A stretch of DNA of 23,814 nt. Origin: Chloromonas sp. AAM2. Taxonomy: Eukaryota; Chlorophyta; Chlorophyceae; Chlamydomonadales; Chlamydomonadaceae. This document shows, one piece after another, positions 1 to 10,814 of this stretch. The DNA lies in the NCBI GenBank assembly GCA_004335635.1, contig QAXH01003140.1, forward strand, positions 4,930 to 28,743, read 5' to 3'. Under the pieces are notes generated by a model. It did not search any database, was not told the origin of the DNA, and saw nothing but the letters and a program-made list of their open reading frames with translations. Within the stretch, counting starts at the first letter, position 1. The number at the start of each line of letters is the position of its first letter. A program made the translations under genes and the position numbers.

Positions 1-3000
1 GGCGGGTGCGCGCACCTACTCTCGTTCGTGGGGTCGGACACTATGAGCGCTGCCTACTACGCACAGGTGAGGAGTACCACATGTCGCTCGTCAGCATGCA
101 TAGCAGCACATTTGGTTGAAAAGTGACTACGGAATTCCTGTGATAGTCAGTCTCCCCGCAAAGCAGGGGCGAAGTGCAGCTTGTCCGTCCCAGTCAACAT
201 ACAGCACAGTGTGCGAGGGGATTGGGCTACCATTTTGAAAAATTGACATGCTTGAGGCTTGTGAGGGAGGAGAGACAACTTGGAAATGCGCACGGAAGGC
301 TTCCCACATTCGTGGCGGGCGTTATTTGCTGCCGCCTTGTTAGTCGTACAGGACCAGACCCTTGTGTACGTGTGCCCACTTGCCTCTGGCACGCTTCCCT
401 GCTGCCGTTCTAAAGGAATAGTGGTCGGTCCATTGCCCAGGGCATTTCCGCCACCCCTCACGGCTGCTGCTGATTCTTTGCTGATTGTCTGTTGCAGTTC
501 TCCCTGAACGGTGGTCGGCCGGTGGCGCAGAGCATCCCTGCCACGGAGCACAGCGTGATGACTGCCTGGCCCACCGAGCAGGCCGCCATCGAGAACATGA
601 TAGACCATTTTGGCTCAGGAGTGTTCGCGTGCGTGATGGACTCGTACGACTACGCGAAGGTACGTCTGGGTGGGAAAAGTTTGTAGGTACGATTTACTGG
701 AACACGCAGATCCGAGCACGCCATTTTCGGCTTACACACGGCAAGTGGTCAGAATGCTTGATTATGCGCCTGCTTCCAGCACGGTCCACACACAACTGCA
801 CAGGTATACAGATGAGCACCAGCAGGCTTGGAAGAACACTATCAGCAACTCGTGTGCTTTGCAACTTTGCCAAACATGTCCAGGCAGGCAGCCAGCATCT
901 CAAGGTTGATAAAAGGAACCAGACACAAACGAACTGCACAGCATGGGAAGATATGCACTTGTGGCTTGACCTCCACCCAAGCTCAGCTGGTCGCCGTTTG
1001 TGGCTTGGCATCGGCCCCAGGACATGATGGTACCATTGTCCGTTTCCCGCAGGCGTTGAACGAGGTTGTTCCCGCCATCGCAGCGCGCAAGGTGGGGCGG
1101 GGCGGCTACATGGTCCTGCGACCCGACTCCGGGGACCCCACTGAGGCGGTGCTCATGGTGAGTTCTGCTCATCGGACAAGGGGTGCATGTGAGACGTGAG
1201 TGGGAGAGGGGTGGGAATGATTGAGAGAGAAGCGTTTGATCGGCAGGAGATTCGCGTGGGAGGACGTCACATCAGGGCAATGGGGAGGACAGGTGCTTGT
1301 GTCATGGTTGGCTGAACGCGCTGAAGGGGCATGTGCAGTGTTTGGTTGAACGCCCTGAAGGGGCATGTGCAGTGTTTGGTTGAACGCCCTGAAGGGGCAT
1401 GTGCAGTGCTTGGTTGAACGCCCTGAAGGGGCATGTGCAATGTTTGGTTGAACGCCTTGGAGGGGCATGCATGATGCTTGGGCATGACTCTGTATGGAGA
1501 TGTGTGGTGAAAACAGCTGAAAGCATGCATTGCGGCCCAGCTTCCTCACGTGCCTGGGCTGTCACACGCAGTCACACACAGTTACACGCAGTCACACACA
1601 ATCACACACAGTCACACGCAGTCACACACAGTCACACTAAGAACCAGTGTTTGATGGGTCGCTCCCAGCAGTCTGCTTGCTGCACCCCCGTTGTCCGCAG
1701 GCCCTGGTTGCTGCTGACAAGGTGTTTGGTTCCGACATGAACCGGAAGGGCTACAAGGTCATCCGAGGCTGCGGGGTCATTCAGGGGGACGGCATCGACA
1801 TAGAGGTCATGAAGAAGGTGAGAGGGGTCAGTTGGACTACAACTCCCTGGGCTGTTTGGGGCATCATGCTCATTGTTTAGGGGCTGGTACAGGCGGTGGT
1901 CTGCAGAGATCATGGAAAAGGGGAGGAAGGGTCGGTTGGTTGAGTGAAGATGCAACAAATCATGAAGTGGTGAGAATTACCAGCAATCCATGGCGTGAGC
2001 AGGATCACTCGGAAGAGCTGTGGTAAGGAACTTAAATGTGTGGGACGCATACGACTATCAGGCACACACAATCGCTATCAGTTACTGGTACTGGTGACAC
2101 TCAGCCAGTGGCGTGGAGAGCAATTCAACACTGAAACAGAGTGTTGGCAACCCTGCCTTGTGGCGTTTTTCCTGTCACCTTCCACACACCCTTGCATTGG
2201 CATTGGTTCCATGCACTGCACGACACACTCAACGTGCCCCGTACTCTTCCAGGTTGCGGGTGCAATCGAGGCCGCGGGTTTCTCCGCTGACAACGTGACG
2301 TATGGCATGGGCGGCGGCCTGCTGCAGAAGGTCAACAGGGACACCATGTCGTTTGCTACCAAGCTCAGCCATATCGTGTACTCAAAGGTAAGGGGAGGGG
2401 GGGCATTGTGGATAATTTTGACTCGTAGTTTTCGTACATGCTGTGGACACACAGCCTTGTTTATCGCCATTAATATTCAGCTTTCACTGCCCTTGTGGCT
2501 GCACATCCTTACATCTTTGGATTCTGTTAAGACTTTTTGTTGGACTTCCCGTGCGGCCTCACATGCACTGTTTGGTTTGCCGCAGCGTTGGCGGCAGACG
2601 CAAGCCACAGTAAGCAGCAAGCCGTGTGATGATGTGCATCGTACAGCGATCCATGCTCCCGCCATGCATCCATGTTTGCCTCCAGGACAAGCGCGCGTCC
2701 GACATTATGAAGCAGCCGCAGACCGACACTGGCAAGTTCTCGCTGCCGGGGGTGCTGGCAGTCAAGCGCGTCAACGGGGTGCCAACAATCTTCCCTGCGG
2801 ACTCGGGAGAGGTGACGCCCGAGGAAAACATGCTGCAGGTGCGAGCATGGGTAACAGCAGGAGCGGGGTGATGGTGAAGGGGCGAGTGCTGGCTGGACAT
2901 GGCACATGCAGACTAAGGTCTATGACGACAGCCGACGCAGGTTTTGTTCGTTACACAGTGCCAGGGTGCACGCAATGCGATATGTTGACCTGGAAGGGGT

Positions 3001-3796
3001 TCTGCCCCTGGCAGGCAAAAAACAAAGATGTTTGCCAGTTCTGGGACAGTTCACAGGAACAGCACTGGAACCAGTGTGGGGATAGGAAAACCGTGGAAGC
3101 AGGGTTTATGCCAGAGTACAGGGTCTAGGGCTAGTCACGGAGACAGGGGCTCATGACATTTTAGTTACCATCGATGGCCAACAAAATACCATAAATCAGT
3201 GTGGGTCAGTGTGTATCGGCCTTACACAACGGGAAAGATGCATCTGAGACCATGTACTGGGACAGTTGCACGGCCCACACTGTGGCGTTGCTACTGTGGC
3301 AGCTGGTTGAACTTCCACCACTCCAAGAGAGATGTCCCGTCTGGTGTAGTAAAGTACTTGAGGGAGAACCCGCGCTTGCACTTCTTGTTTTGTCCCTCTG
3401 CAAGACATGCGTCACACAACACACAACACAACTCTGGTTGCCAGAGCAGCGCAGGCACGCGTGTGCTCATTACCCCATGCGGTGTTGCACCACAACACAC
3501 CGCACAACACAACACAACACAGCACAACACAGCACAACACAACACACCGCAACACAGCACAACACAACACAGCACAGCACAGCACAGCACAGCGATTCAG
3601 TGCCCTGCTTGTTCCTCAGGTTGTGTACGACAAGCGGCCTGTGCCCGGCTTTGCCTGGGAGGACTTTGACTCCGTGCGGGCTAGGGCAGCCAGGGAATGG
3701 ACCGCCCTGCCCCTCAGAGCTGACAACATCTCCGCGTCGCTCAAGGCTAAGATCAACCAGCAGATGGAGATGAGGGGGAAGAAGGGCAGGTTCTGA
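1..3796 (+). CDS. NAMPT: Nicotinamide phosphoribosyltransferase (NAMPT), 5'-partial, 7 exons
   Basis: Joins nicotinamide and PRPP to give NMN, the first step of NAD salvage; the family is cytosolic or nuclear and dimeric. Exons seen: 1-66, 498-659, 1053-1157, 1701-1817, 2253-2387, 2686-2838, 3620-3796 (TGA 3794-3796). Every join is GT-AG and phase 0, giving 304 codons, roughly the last 60% of a family of about 490 residues. Family motifs appear in order: GSDT (Asp of the nicotinamide site), ATEHS (His at about 549, the residue autophosphorylated in characterised NAMPTs), MDSYD, LRPDSGDP (phosphoribosyl-binding Arg and Asp), IQGDGID, GMGGGLLQK and NRD. All key residues visible in this part are kept. 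The C-terminus (RVNGVP, then VVYDKRPVPG) differs from my memory of animal NAMPT and looks like the bacterial or algal type. No promoter is visible because the gene starts left of the window. Family assignment is firm; individual splice sites are near certain because all frames agree. Confidence 0.93.
1310..1479. repeat. 34-bp minisatellite, 5 copies, in NAMPT intron 3
   Basis: Units begin at 1310, 1344, 1378, 1412 and 1446, an exact 34-bp period around the core TGAACGCCCTGAAGGGGCAT. The three middle copies are nearly identical; the first and last are diverged, as expected for a tandem array grown by slippage or unequal exchange. It lies wholly inside the intron 1158-1700. Open frames on the minus strand across it are repeats of the unit, not genes. 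Confidence 0.95.
1561..1640. repeat. 10-bp tandem repeat (GTCACACRCA), 8 copies
   Basis: Eight consecutive decamers of the form GTCACACACA or GTCACACGCA, with single-base variants. It ends 60 bases before the exon-4 acceptor of NAMPT at 1700/1701, in the same intron as the 34-bp array. Confidence 0.93.
3018..3076 (+). repeat. Solo copy of dispersed 21-bp end motif (A-rich + TTTGCCAGTTCTGGGACAGTT)
   Basis: Motif at 3031-3051, preceded by an A-rich stretch and followed by CACTGGAACCAGTGT. The same order of parts occurs at 10348-10368, 10512-10532 (inverted) and 10827-10847. Lies in NAMPT intron 6. Read as a solo end or decayed copy of a small non-autonomous DNA element. Confidence 0.7.
3488..3593. 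repeat. AACAC/AGCAC pentamer microsatellite in NAMPT intron 6
   Basis: A run of CACAA, CACAG and CACACCG units with a 5-base period, stopping 26 bases before the acceptor of the last NAMPT exon (3619/3620). A short ACACAAC tract at 3413-3433 is a detached piece. Frames open through this tract encode only His/Thr/Gln/Asn or Cys/Val/Leu runs and are artefacts. Confidence 0.92.
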
Positions 3797-4449
3797 AGAC
3801 GCGCAGGGCACAGAGTATTCAACATGGAGCACTGTCAGCGCAAGCACTGTTCAGCGACTGCCTCAAGCTCCACCCAATGCTCAGTGACTGACTCGAGCTC
3901 ACAGCTTGCATGCCTTGGAAATGATTGGCACTGAAGTGGTAATCAGCCCAGGCGCTGCATGCTTTTGCAGCCAGGGTTGCCTAGCAGTCGGAATCCAGCC
4001 ACAAGGCATCTCCACTGGCAAGGTCTTGGAAGTCTGGCCTTGACATGCCAAGGTTCTGCTGGTGCACAAGCGCAGTAAGCTGCCCTGTTCTCCAGACTCG
4101 AACCTCGACACATCTCCCCAATTCACCGCCCTCTCTTCACACCACCCTCAAGCATTACAGCACATTTGCTCAGGAACTGAATGGGCATCCCCCTCCTCCC
4201 TGCCTGCTGTGGATGCAATCAGCAGCATCATACTCATCAGTAGAACACCGTATGGACTAGGGACTACGTGCTGGAACTTCATCTCAATGCAGTCAGACTG
4301 TTGGCACAAGGATCTTTTTCTGTTTACCATCGTTTTTATTGGCATGGGTGACATGGCATGGCACGTGATTGGTGTAGGTTGGGCGTACGCTGTTTGATGG
4401 CTGCCCCCCGGTGCGTTCCCATGGGCCTGGGCAGCTAACCCTGCCTCGG

Positions 4450-4602
4450 CATGTGAATTGAACGCTTTGCCTGGAGACGGTGAGTCATACGCGCTTGGTC
4501 GGCATCAGAGGCCGTGATGTCAGTTACGATGAATGGTTGCCATCCCCTTCACTTGTAGATCGGACGGGTTGGAGTTCTCGCCCTGTGAGGGCAGTTTATT
4601 AG
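4450..4602 (+). repeat. Dispersed repeat, copy A
   Basis: Shares ordered blocks with copy B at 5860-6172: CATGTGAATT, CTTTGCCTGGAGACG, CAGAGGCCGTGA, CAATGAATGG-like, CCCCTTCACTTGTAG, GGGTTGGAGT and TGTGAGGGCAGTTT. Copy A is compact; the blocks are separated by matching distances at both ends. No coding potential shared by the two copies was seen. Confidence 0.75.
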
Positions 4603-5859
4603 CGTCCTGCAATATGTCCCTCAATATTTCGTCCCGCAGTATGCCGCTCCCCTCTTGTGAGTTGTGGTGCATGCTCGGTTGTGTGCACATGGCTTCGTCC
4701 ACCTGCTGTGCATGTTGCTCCACCTTTAAACTTGCGAGAGCAGTGGCGAATGAAGGTGATTGTTGCCCCTGGTACAGTGGGCACGGCACTGTCTGCAGTA
4801 CTGCGCTGCACACGGATGTTAAGTCAGGCCACTTTTCATCAGTGAGTGAGAGGTAAAGGGTTGCACGCTTGACATTGATTGTCTCGCAACCTGTGGTGCA
4901 TTTGGCAGTGGTGCACACTCAGGTGCCGCAGCCTGTCCCAGCGCTGGAAATGAACTAGCACCAAAGGTGATGGTGAGAACAATGCACCGGTAGGACTTGT
5001 TGGCTTTGGGCGTGAGTGGCTGCAATACGCCATGAGACACTCTTCTTCTTTTGACTGTGTAGCCAGTATGGCGTCGATGCTTTAACACATGCGACTGGGG
5101 AGTTTGAATTGAAGGCATCGTGCTGAACAGCCCCTTGGAATGGGTGAGTATGCTAGGATAACTTGAGGCTGTGGACATGTGATTGGGATTTGAAAGTTGG
5201 GAGCGGAAGTATGAGTGCGTAGAAATGAACCAGTGAGTGGTTCGCTGGAATTGGTTTGGTGAGAGTGTGGGAGTGATTGCGATGACGGTTTTGCCATCAC
5301 CAAAATGCAGCACAAGGTTCAAACAGATGCGTGTGGTGTACTTGCCTTGCTGTCAGGAAGTGCCTTGCACACAGGTCCAAGCGGAAGCGTATACATGAAC
5401 ATATCAATGCTCTACCGGCCTATCCGTAGCTTGTATACTTTTGGGGCCCTGTGACCATCAGTTTATGCAATGGCAGGACGTGCTGCGTATCGACACATGT
5501 TGGAATGCTGTAAAGTTTCAGGGTGTGGCAGTTCAAAAGAGGAGGATCGGCATCAGGTATCGAAGGCATTCATTCAGTCTGCATTGTACGACGTTCATCA
5601 TCAGCATTAGCAGCATTCCGGCCAAACGCAAAGGTCAACAGCTCAGATGGCCAAAGTTGTGGAAATCAACAGCTCAGATGGCGTCAATAGAGGTTATGGA
5701 TTTGGCGTCAATAAAAAGCCTTACATGCGGGAAGGGCATGGAAACTGTCTGACAGCGTTTGAGCCTGAGTGCACCTCCCGTGTAGTCACAACGATGCTGC
5801 CGGATTCCGTACGTGGGCCAGTGACGCAATGGCAACATGTGCGGGCAGTTCGATACTTG

Positions 5860-6172
5860 GGCATGTGAATTCGACACTTTGCCTGGAGACGATGTTTGGT
5901 CAACGTCAGAGGCCGTGAAATTACAATGAATGGTACATCATCGCCTCAGCTTTGTGGATGCAATCAGAAGGAATGTTGAGGCATGACGCTTGATAGACAA
6001 TGAACATTGAGCCATGGCTTTTTCAGGCCCTTGTGGGTCTAACGAGGTTTGTGGATAGGATAGCACATCGAGGGGTGGCCACCACCATCACTATGCAGGT
6101 GTGTCGCAAACCCCTTCACTTGTAGGTTGAATGGGTTGGAGTCCCTCCCCTCCTGTGAGGGCAGTTTGTTAG
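5860..6172 (+). repeat. Dispersed repeat, copy B, interrupted
   Basis: Left half 5860-5935 and right half about 6106-6172 match copy A in the same order and orientation, with about 170 extra bases between the halves. Either B carries an insertion or A a deletion. GTGGATGCAATCAG at about 5955, inside the extra part, also occurs near 4211. Confidence 0.72.
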
Positions 6173-6795
6173 CAACGACTGTGGCAGTCTATTAGCACTC
6201 TGGCAGTCAGTGATTTAGCTAAATGCCAAAATCAAATTACATCATCTGAAGCGAGATAGCAAGTCGAATGACCCTTGGCTCCTGCCTTGCTATTCCATAC
6301 GTCATCAATCAGCTGTTGAGATACAGGTCTCAACCTCACGCAACTGGCTGCTGTTGGCATGGCAGATCTCTTTGTTTGTTCGCAGCAGTACGTTTAGACA
6401 CGTACACTGCCATATTCGTGCACGGGCTTGATGCACGCCACGCAAGAATGCACATCATGCATGTCATGCATATGTGGTGATGCATGAGTTTACCCCTTAC
6501 GCACAACATATGTGTATGCCCACATTGGCGAACCCTAGCAACAACAACTCTTGCAGGAAGCAACAACCCTTGCAGGATGTGATTAACAAATGGCATCGGC
6601 CATGAAGCTGCCTGTCCGCTGACCCGTCTATAAGTTGAAGCCTCGGCACATTGCAACAAAAGCAATACGTTCAGCAGCTGTCGGTTCAAGCAAACTCAGT
6701 CGGACGTGACGACAATGATATCTGAATCCGAACCCTGATCCGTATCAGGTCCCGTGCTGAGGTTCCAACTCGCCAGAGCCCAACCACTTTGTGAA

Positions 6796-9700
6796 ATGCA
6801 TCTGCTAAGCAACAAACGTGCAGCGTCTGCCACGAAGGTACTCGAAACCCAAGGTGCTCGAAACCCTACTGTGCTACGCTGGATCCCGTGCACCCTTCCG
6901 CTACGCGCTCTGCACAACGCATCACAGCACGCAATGCAATCCGAGGTGAGAGAACGTCTCAACGCAATACCTCCAGTCGAGCTTCTCGTGCACGTTGACT
7001 GGAACACGAAAGAATTTGAGGTTTGTGATCGTGCTCGCGCAGAACCTGTCCAGCGATTCTGCCAAGCCTGGCCTTCGGAAGCGACCAGTACTTATTCTGT
7101 CCGAAAGCCAGTTCGATAGCTCCGAGACCTCAGTTCCTGCTCCAGGGTTGTTCTCGGCATCAGACAACCAGAAACCCATAAGTCCTTCTGGCGCACCTAC
7201 AAGTGGCAGCAGCAGGCTTCCAAGGTGAGGGCACGCGGAGCTGGGGCTTACCAGACGCACACATGCACAGTACCCTAGGGTAAGGGAGCCTGCCTCTCAC
7301 TGTCTTGTTCTCAGAGAACTATTGTTACTTCCACAAGGTTCCTTCCAAGGTTGTCAAGCACACAATAGAGGCACATGCATCACATCTTGCCCTCGGCCGC
7401 TCATATGTTCAGTTTTCCGAGGCGCCTCATTGAGTTGATGGTGGGCTTCTTCGCCTGGGTCCAGCGCCTGTGGCGCGGTATCATGCACATCATTCAAACA
7501 AAGGTGGGCAACAGGCGTGCCTCCCAGTGCACGCATCTCAGCACTAGAACTAATTGCCCGGCACTTTACTCATGACCAGTGGTTGTGTCACAGCTCCATT
7601 GGATAGGCATGGCTGGTTGCGTCACAGCCCTGATATCAACAGATTTTAAGAGCACGTATGCGACCACGGTCATCAGGTTGTCTCATGAGAGACTCAAAGA
7701 GGCAACTTAGTTGCTGGACGCCTCTTGTGCATGGTGCGTCCAACCGGATGCACAAAGATAACACTGCAGCACGACTCTGCCTAAAACCTCGCACTGTGTG
7801 TGTCCTCGTAGCTGCATGGGGTCCTTGTGAATGCGGAGGTGTATGCCAACACACAGGAACACACCCCTGGCAGTGTCTGCACCCTGTTAGTGTTATCTGT
7901 CGCTCAGCATGTTTGCCATGACCTCCTGTATGCGAGCAGACAGCCTGACAGCTCACGGGCCGCTATGTGACCTTGTGTCTTTTGTCCGCAGATACTGGGT
8001 CACAGCTCTCTTCCAGCTCCTCAGGTAGCAGGCGCTGGCACGGAGGCAGACGCTGAGGTCCGCCTGAAAATGCAGCCAGCCAAGTCAGACGAGATGGCGT
8101 TGAAGACAGCAGAGGCACTGGTATCTTCTCAGGAGCTGCCAGCAGCTGCCACAGCCCCAGCAGCAACAGCAGCTGCCCAACCCACTCAACTGTCACCTTC
8201 CAATGTTCTGCGATCCAAGGCTCCCACAGCTGCAGCTGCACCTTACAGCAGTGTTGGTGTACAGGGCAACATTGTCCCGGCCAATTTGCGGCCATACGAG
8301 AACAGGAGTGTCAGTACGCCTGCCCGGGCTCCAGCCAGCCAGCGGCCAGCCAGCCACCAGGCGCCGGCCAGCCGGCGCCGCACGTCCAGCTGGGACCTGG
8401 GTGACTTTGATCTGCATGGGGCGCCCGTGCCGGTCAACCTGCGTCACATGGGCGCACGTGCACATGAGGTACTGGCGCAGGTGCACCATGTGTTCCACGA
8501 CACACCAGGGGCGGCTGCGGAGCTAGCGGGTGAGAGCGAGGGGTTTTTTCATGCTGTTGGCAGGCCGTTTGCAACATTCTTGCTCTGGACCCGGTGTGGG
8601 TGCTCAGCTCGCATCCGCTACTGGCGTGATCTTGACGAGTTTATGCAGCATTTGCATACGATGTGCCTAGCAATGCTGTGAACCCTGGCATTGACATGTG
8701 CGTCCAGTATGAACTGAAACGTCGAGTGCCACTGCCCTGCTCCAGCCCTGTGCACTAGCCTGTACCTTTCATGGTAAACGTGATGATGATCTGTGCAGGA
8801 GGGATGATGGGCCGGCCCAACTACCACCACGCCCGCCCCGGCACCGCTCTCTCCCCCCCTTCCTCGCCCACTTCCGCGGCCCGGCCCCACAAGCCTGCAC
8901 AGGGCCGGTCAGCGTGGCGCACATGGAGCCACTACCTGCTGTCGCGCCTGGCCGGGGAAGCAGCGGAGCCGTGAGTGGGCAGGACAGAAGTGTGGATAGG
9001 ATTGAAAGCAGGACGGCAGGGGTCACAGGAGGTTCACAGAGGTCAGCCAGCCTACTCTGCAGCGTTGGCTCAGTGACCAAACATATTAAGGAATTGTGCT
9101 GCTACAGCTGGGTCTCTGCCTTTGCTACTGTCCTTGCGGGTGCCTGATCATTGCAAGCTGCATTTCCCGGCTGGCAATTAACAACTCACGTGCTTTTCCA
9201 ACCCTTCCCCCAGAGCTTCGTCCTGACCCCCTAATCCTTTCCAAACGTTTCAGGCCGGACGTGTCCTTGAAGGCCTTGACGGACCAGGGCGCCAGCGGTG
9301 GTTCGGGTCTGGGGCGCCGGCGGCAGCACAGCTGGGCCGCCGTGCAGCCGCTGGTGCCCGCGTGCCCCGACACCTGTGGTGATCTCCCGGGCCAGGCCAC
9401 GTGCACGGCAGCCGCCGGGCCACAGGGGAGCGAGTTTCTGGCCGAGGGGCTGCGCACGGCCAGCCGCACCATCATGCACCCACAGGCAGCGGCGGCGCAA
9501 GTGGCAGGTGGGGCAGTGCTGATGCAGTGCAGTGATGCTCGCGTGCTCAGGGTGTAATGCTTTGCTGCCGTGTGTTAGTAATTGCCTGCCTCTTGCTTGG
9601 GGCAATTGTGTTCCCAATCAGGTGCAGGCAATGGGTTGCTTGGGTAGGAAAGCATGCACGTCTATGGAAGGACAGGTCCTTCGCTGATCCATGGAGCAAA

Positions 9701-9861
9701 AGTGAGTAGTGTTGAAGTATGGTAATGGTAAGTGTCGTGCCTGCCTGGTAGTGACCAGCACACGTACCCGTGTCAATGATCATGGAGATGATTAGTAGCT
9801 CACTTTTGTCTTACCCGTCCTCGCAGGTCGCATGCTTGGCAAGAGCTCTGGCCATGAGTAG
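6796..9861 (+). CDS. Unrecognised Ala/Pro/Ser-rich protein, about 473 aa, 7 proposed exons
   Basis: Not assigned to a family. Proposed exons: 6796-6945, 7043-7224, 7413-7503, 7992-8529, 8799-8970, 9254-9507, 9827-9861 (TAG). All joins are GT-AG with phases 0, 2, 0, 1, 2, 1, and the frame stays open throughout. Best supported is 7413-9507: strong donors (GTGAGA, GTGAGT), matched phases and GC-rich coding bias. Visible parts: a Ser-rich acidic stretch (exon 2); a hydrophobic, Trp- and Arg-containing helix in exon 3 (FPRRLIELMVGFFAWVQRLW), possibly membrane-bound; a long disordered Ala/Pro/Gln region; two copies of VPxNLR (about 8274 and 8427); a Trp-rich WRTWSHYLL patch; and RRRxxSW-type motifs (RRRTSSW, GRRRQHSW). 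Alternative start: ATG 7405 (or 7375), dropping exons 1-2, about 365 aa. Alternative end: read-through to TAA 9555-9557. It probably encodes a real protein; its role is unknown. Confidence 0.5.
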
Positions 9862-10142
9862 CTGACTGAAGCTACGGGCTAGAGCAGCTGCGCACAGTGG
9901 TGTTGTTGAGCAGCAGCACCCAGCCCCCATTCATACCCTTGAACGCATGCATACTGCTGAGCAGTGCCGACTATTGATGCAACAGCGCTATGGGGAATTC
10001 TGTCATCCTTGCTTCGTTGAAATTCTAGCTGTGAAGGCCCAAGCTGTTGCCTTGCTGGCCTTCACACTGACTTGCCAAAGAGAGTTGAGTGGTGTCTGAT
10101 AGGCAGTTGAGAGTTGCTGCACTTGAACTAGTACAGTTTAGC

Positions 10143-10226
10143 GGCCTGCTGGAAGGTGGTGTTTTCTGACTGCCTGCTGGAAGGTGGTGTTTTCTGACGG
10201 CCTGCTGGAAGGTGGTGTTTTCTGAC
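10143..10226. repeat. 28-bp tandem repeat, 3 copies
   Basis: Three head-to-tail units at 10143-10170, 10171-10198 and 10199-10226 around CCTGCTGGAAGGTGGTGTTT. They differ only at the first base of the middle copy. The near-identity points to a recent expansion. Confidence 0.95.
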
Positions 10227-10335
10227 GCGCAAGTCGGGCTTGGCGGGAGGCAAGTCGGTGGGTTGGGAACATAGATAGATAGGTGTTGGCAGGGAGTCAT
10301 TGTGAAGAGAGGGCTGGTTTTGATTTTCCAGTTCT

Positions 10336-10545
10336 AAAAAAGCGATGTTTGCCAGTTCTGGGACAATTTGTGGGTGGTGTGACTGACGTGTGTGAGATGT
10401 ATGGACATCTGGACATTGTGTGAGACTGGCATGATCAACCCCGTATGTGATTGACACACACACATGCGCGTGTATGTGCTGAGACACACCGGTTTCAATG
10501 CCAGTCACAGGAATTGTCCCAGAAGTGGCAAACTTCTTTTTTTTT
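10336..10545. mobile_element. MITE-like element with about 30-bp terminal inverted repeats
   Basis: The left end is an A-run followed by TTTGCCAGTTCTGGGACAATT (to 10368). The right end, from 10512, reads AATTGTCCCAGAAGTGGCAAA and then a T-run. The 21-bp cores differ by one base, and the similarity extends into the A/T-rich outer ends. About 210 bp, with no ORF of its own that makes sense, so it looks non-autonomous. Target-site duplications are not clear by eye. The class (hAT, Mariner or other) cannot be decided. Confidence 0.6.
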
Positions 10546-10814
10546 GCGTGTTGTTGTGGTGTGCTGTAAACAGTGTGTTGAAGGGGCTTGGATTAATGCT
10601 GTTCAAGATTTCTTTGGAAGCGGTCCGTGAGATGCGACAGGGCAGGCACTGTCTCCAAGACCTGTCAGCTTGTCGGTACCTGTCTCCAATGCTCTCGTTC
10701 CTTTTGTTGACTAGTCAGGGATGCTGCTTGGTACAGCTAGAGTGGGGTTGTCTAGAGTCAAGCGGGACTTGCCGGTACGGAGTTGATTGTAACGGCCTTG
10801 TGTTTGAAGCAACA

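Larger units (their letters stand above)
3797..6795. other. Gene-poor spacer downstream of NAMPT
   Basis: No exon chain with matching phases or recognisable protein motif on either strand. The first part must hold the NAMPT 3' UTR; I see no clear polyadenylation signal. The longest open frames (minus 4819-5322 and 4520-4918) have no domain I recognise, and the repeat copy at 4450-4602 runs through the second. A 7-bp inverted repeat GCTGCCC/GGGCAGC frames 4399-4436. A direct repeat AACAGCTCAGATGGC occurs at 5638-5652 and 5668-5682. Confidence 0.6.

Noticed and set aside
3199..3773. Long + strand ORFs through 3199-3773
   Set aside because: They read through the NAMPT intron and its pentamer microsatellite in frames different from the real last exon at 3620-3796.
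4090..4115. GACTCGAACCTCGA, resembling a reversed tRNA B box
   Set aside because: The flanking bases do not form a T-arm stem and no D-arm or acceptor stem could be found at the right distance.
4930..4958. Possible fifth, inverted copy of the TTTGCCAG..GGGACAATT motif
   Set aside because: Only the CCAGCGCTGGGACAG core is similar and the A-rich flank is missing.
4819..5322. 167-codon minus-strand ORF in the NAMPT downstream spacer
   Set aside because: No recognisable domain, no helpful splice context, and it lies in a region with repeat remains; ORFs this long occur by chance here.
10143..10226. Possible CRISPR array
   Set aside because: The 28-bp units are directly adjacent without spacers, and the genome is eukaryotic; it is a plain tandem repeat.
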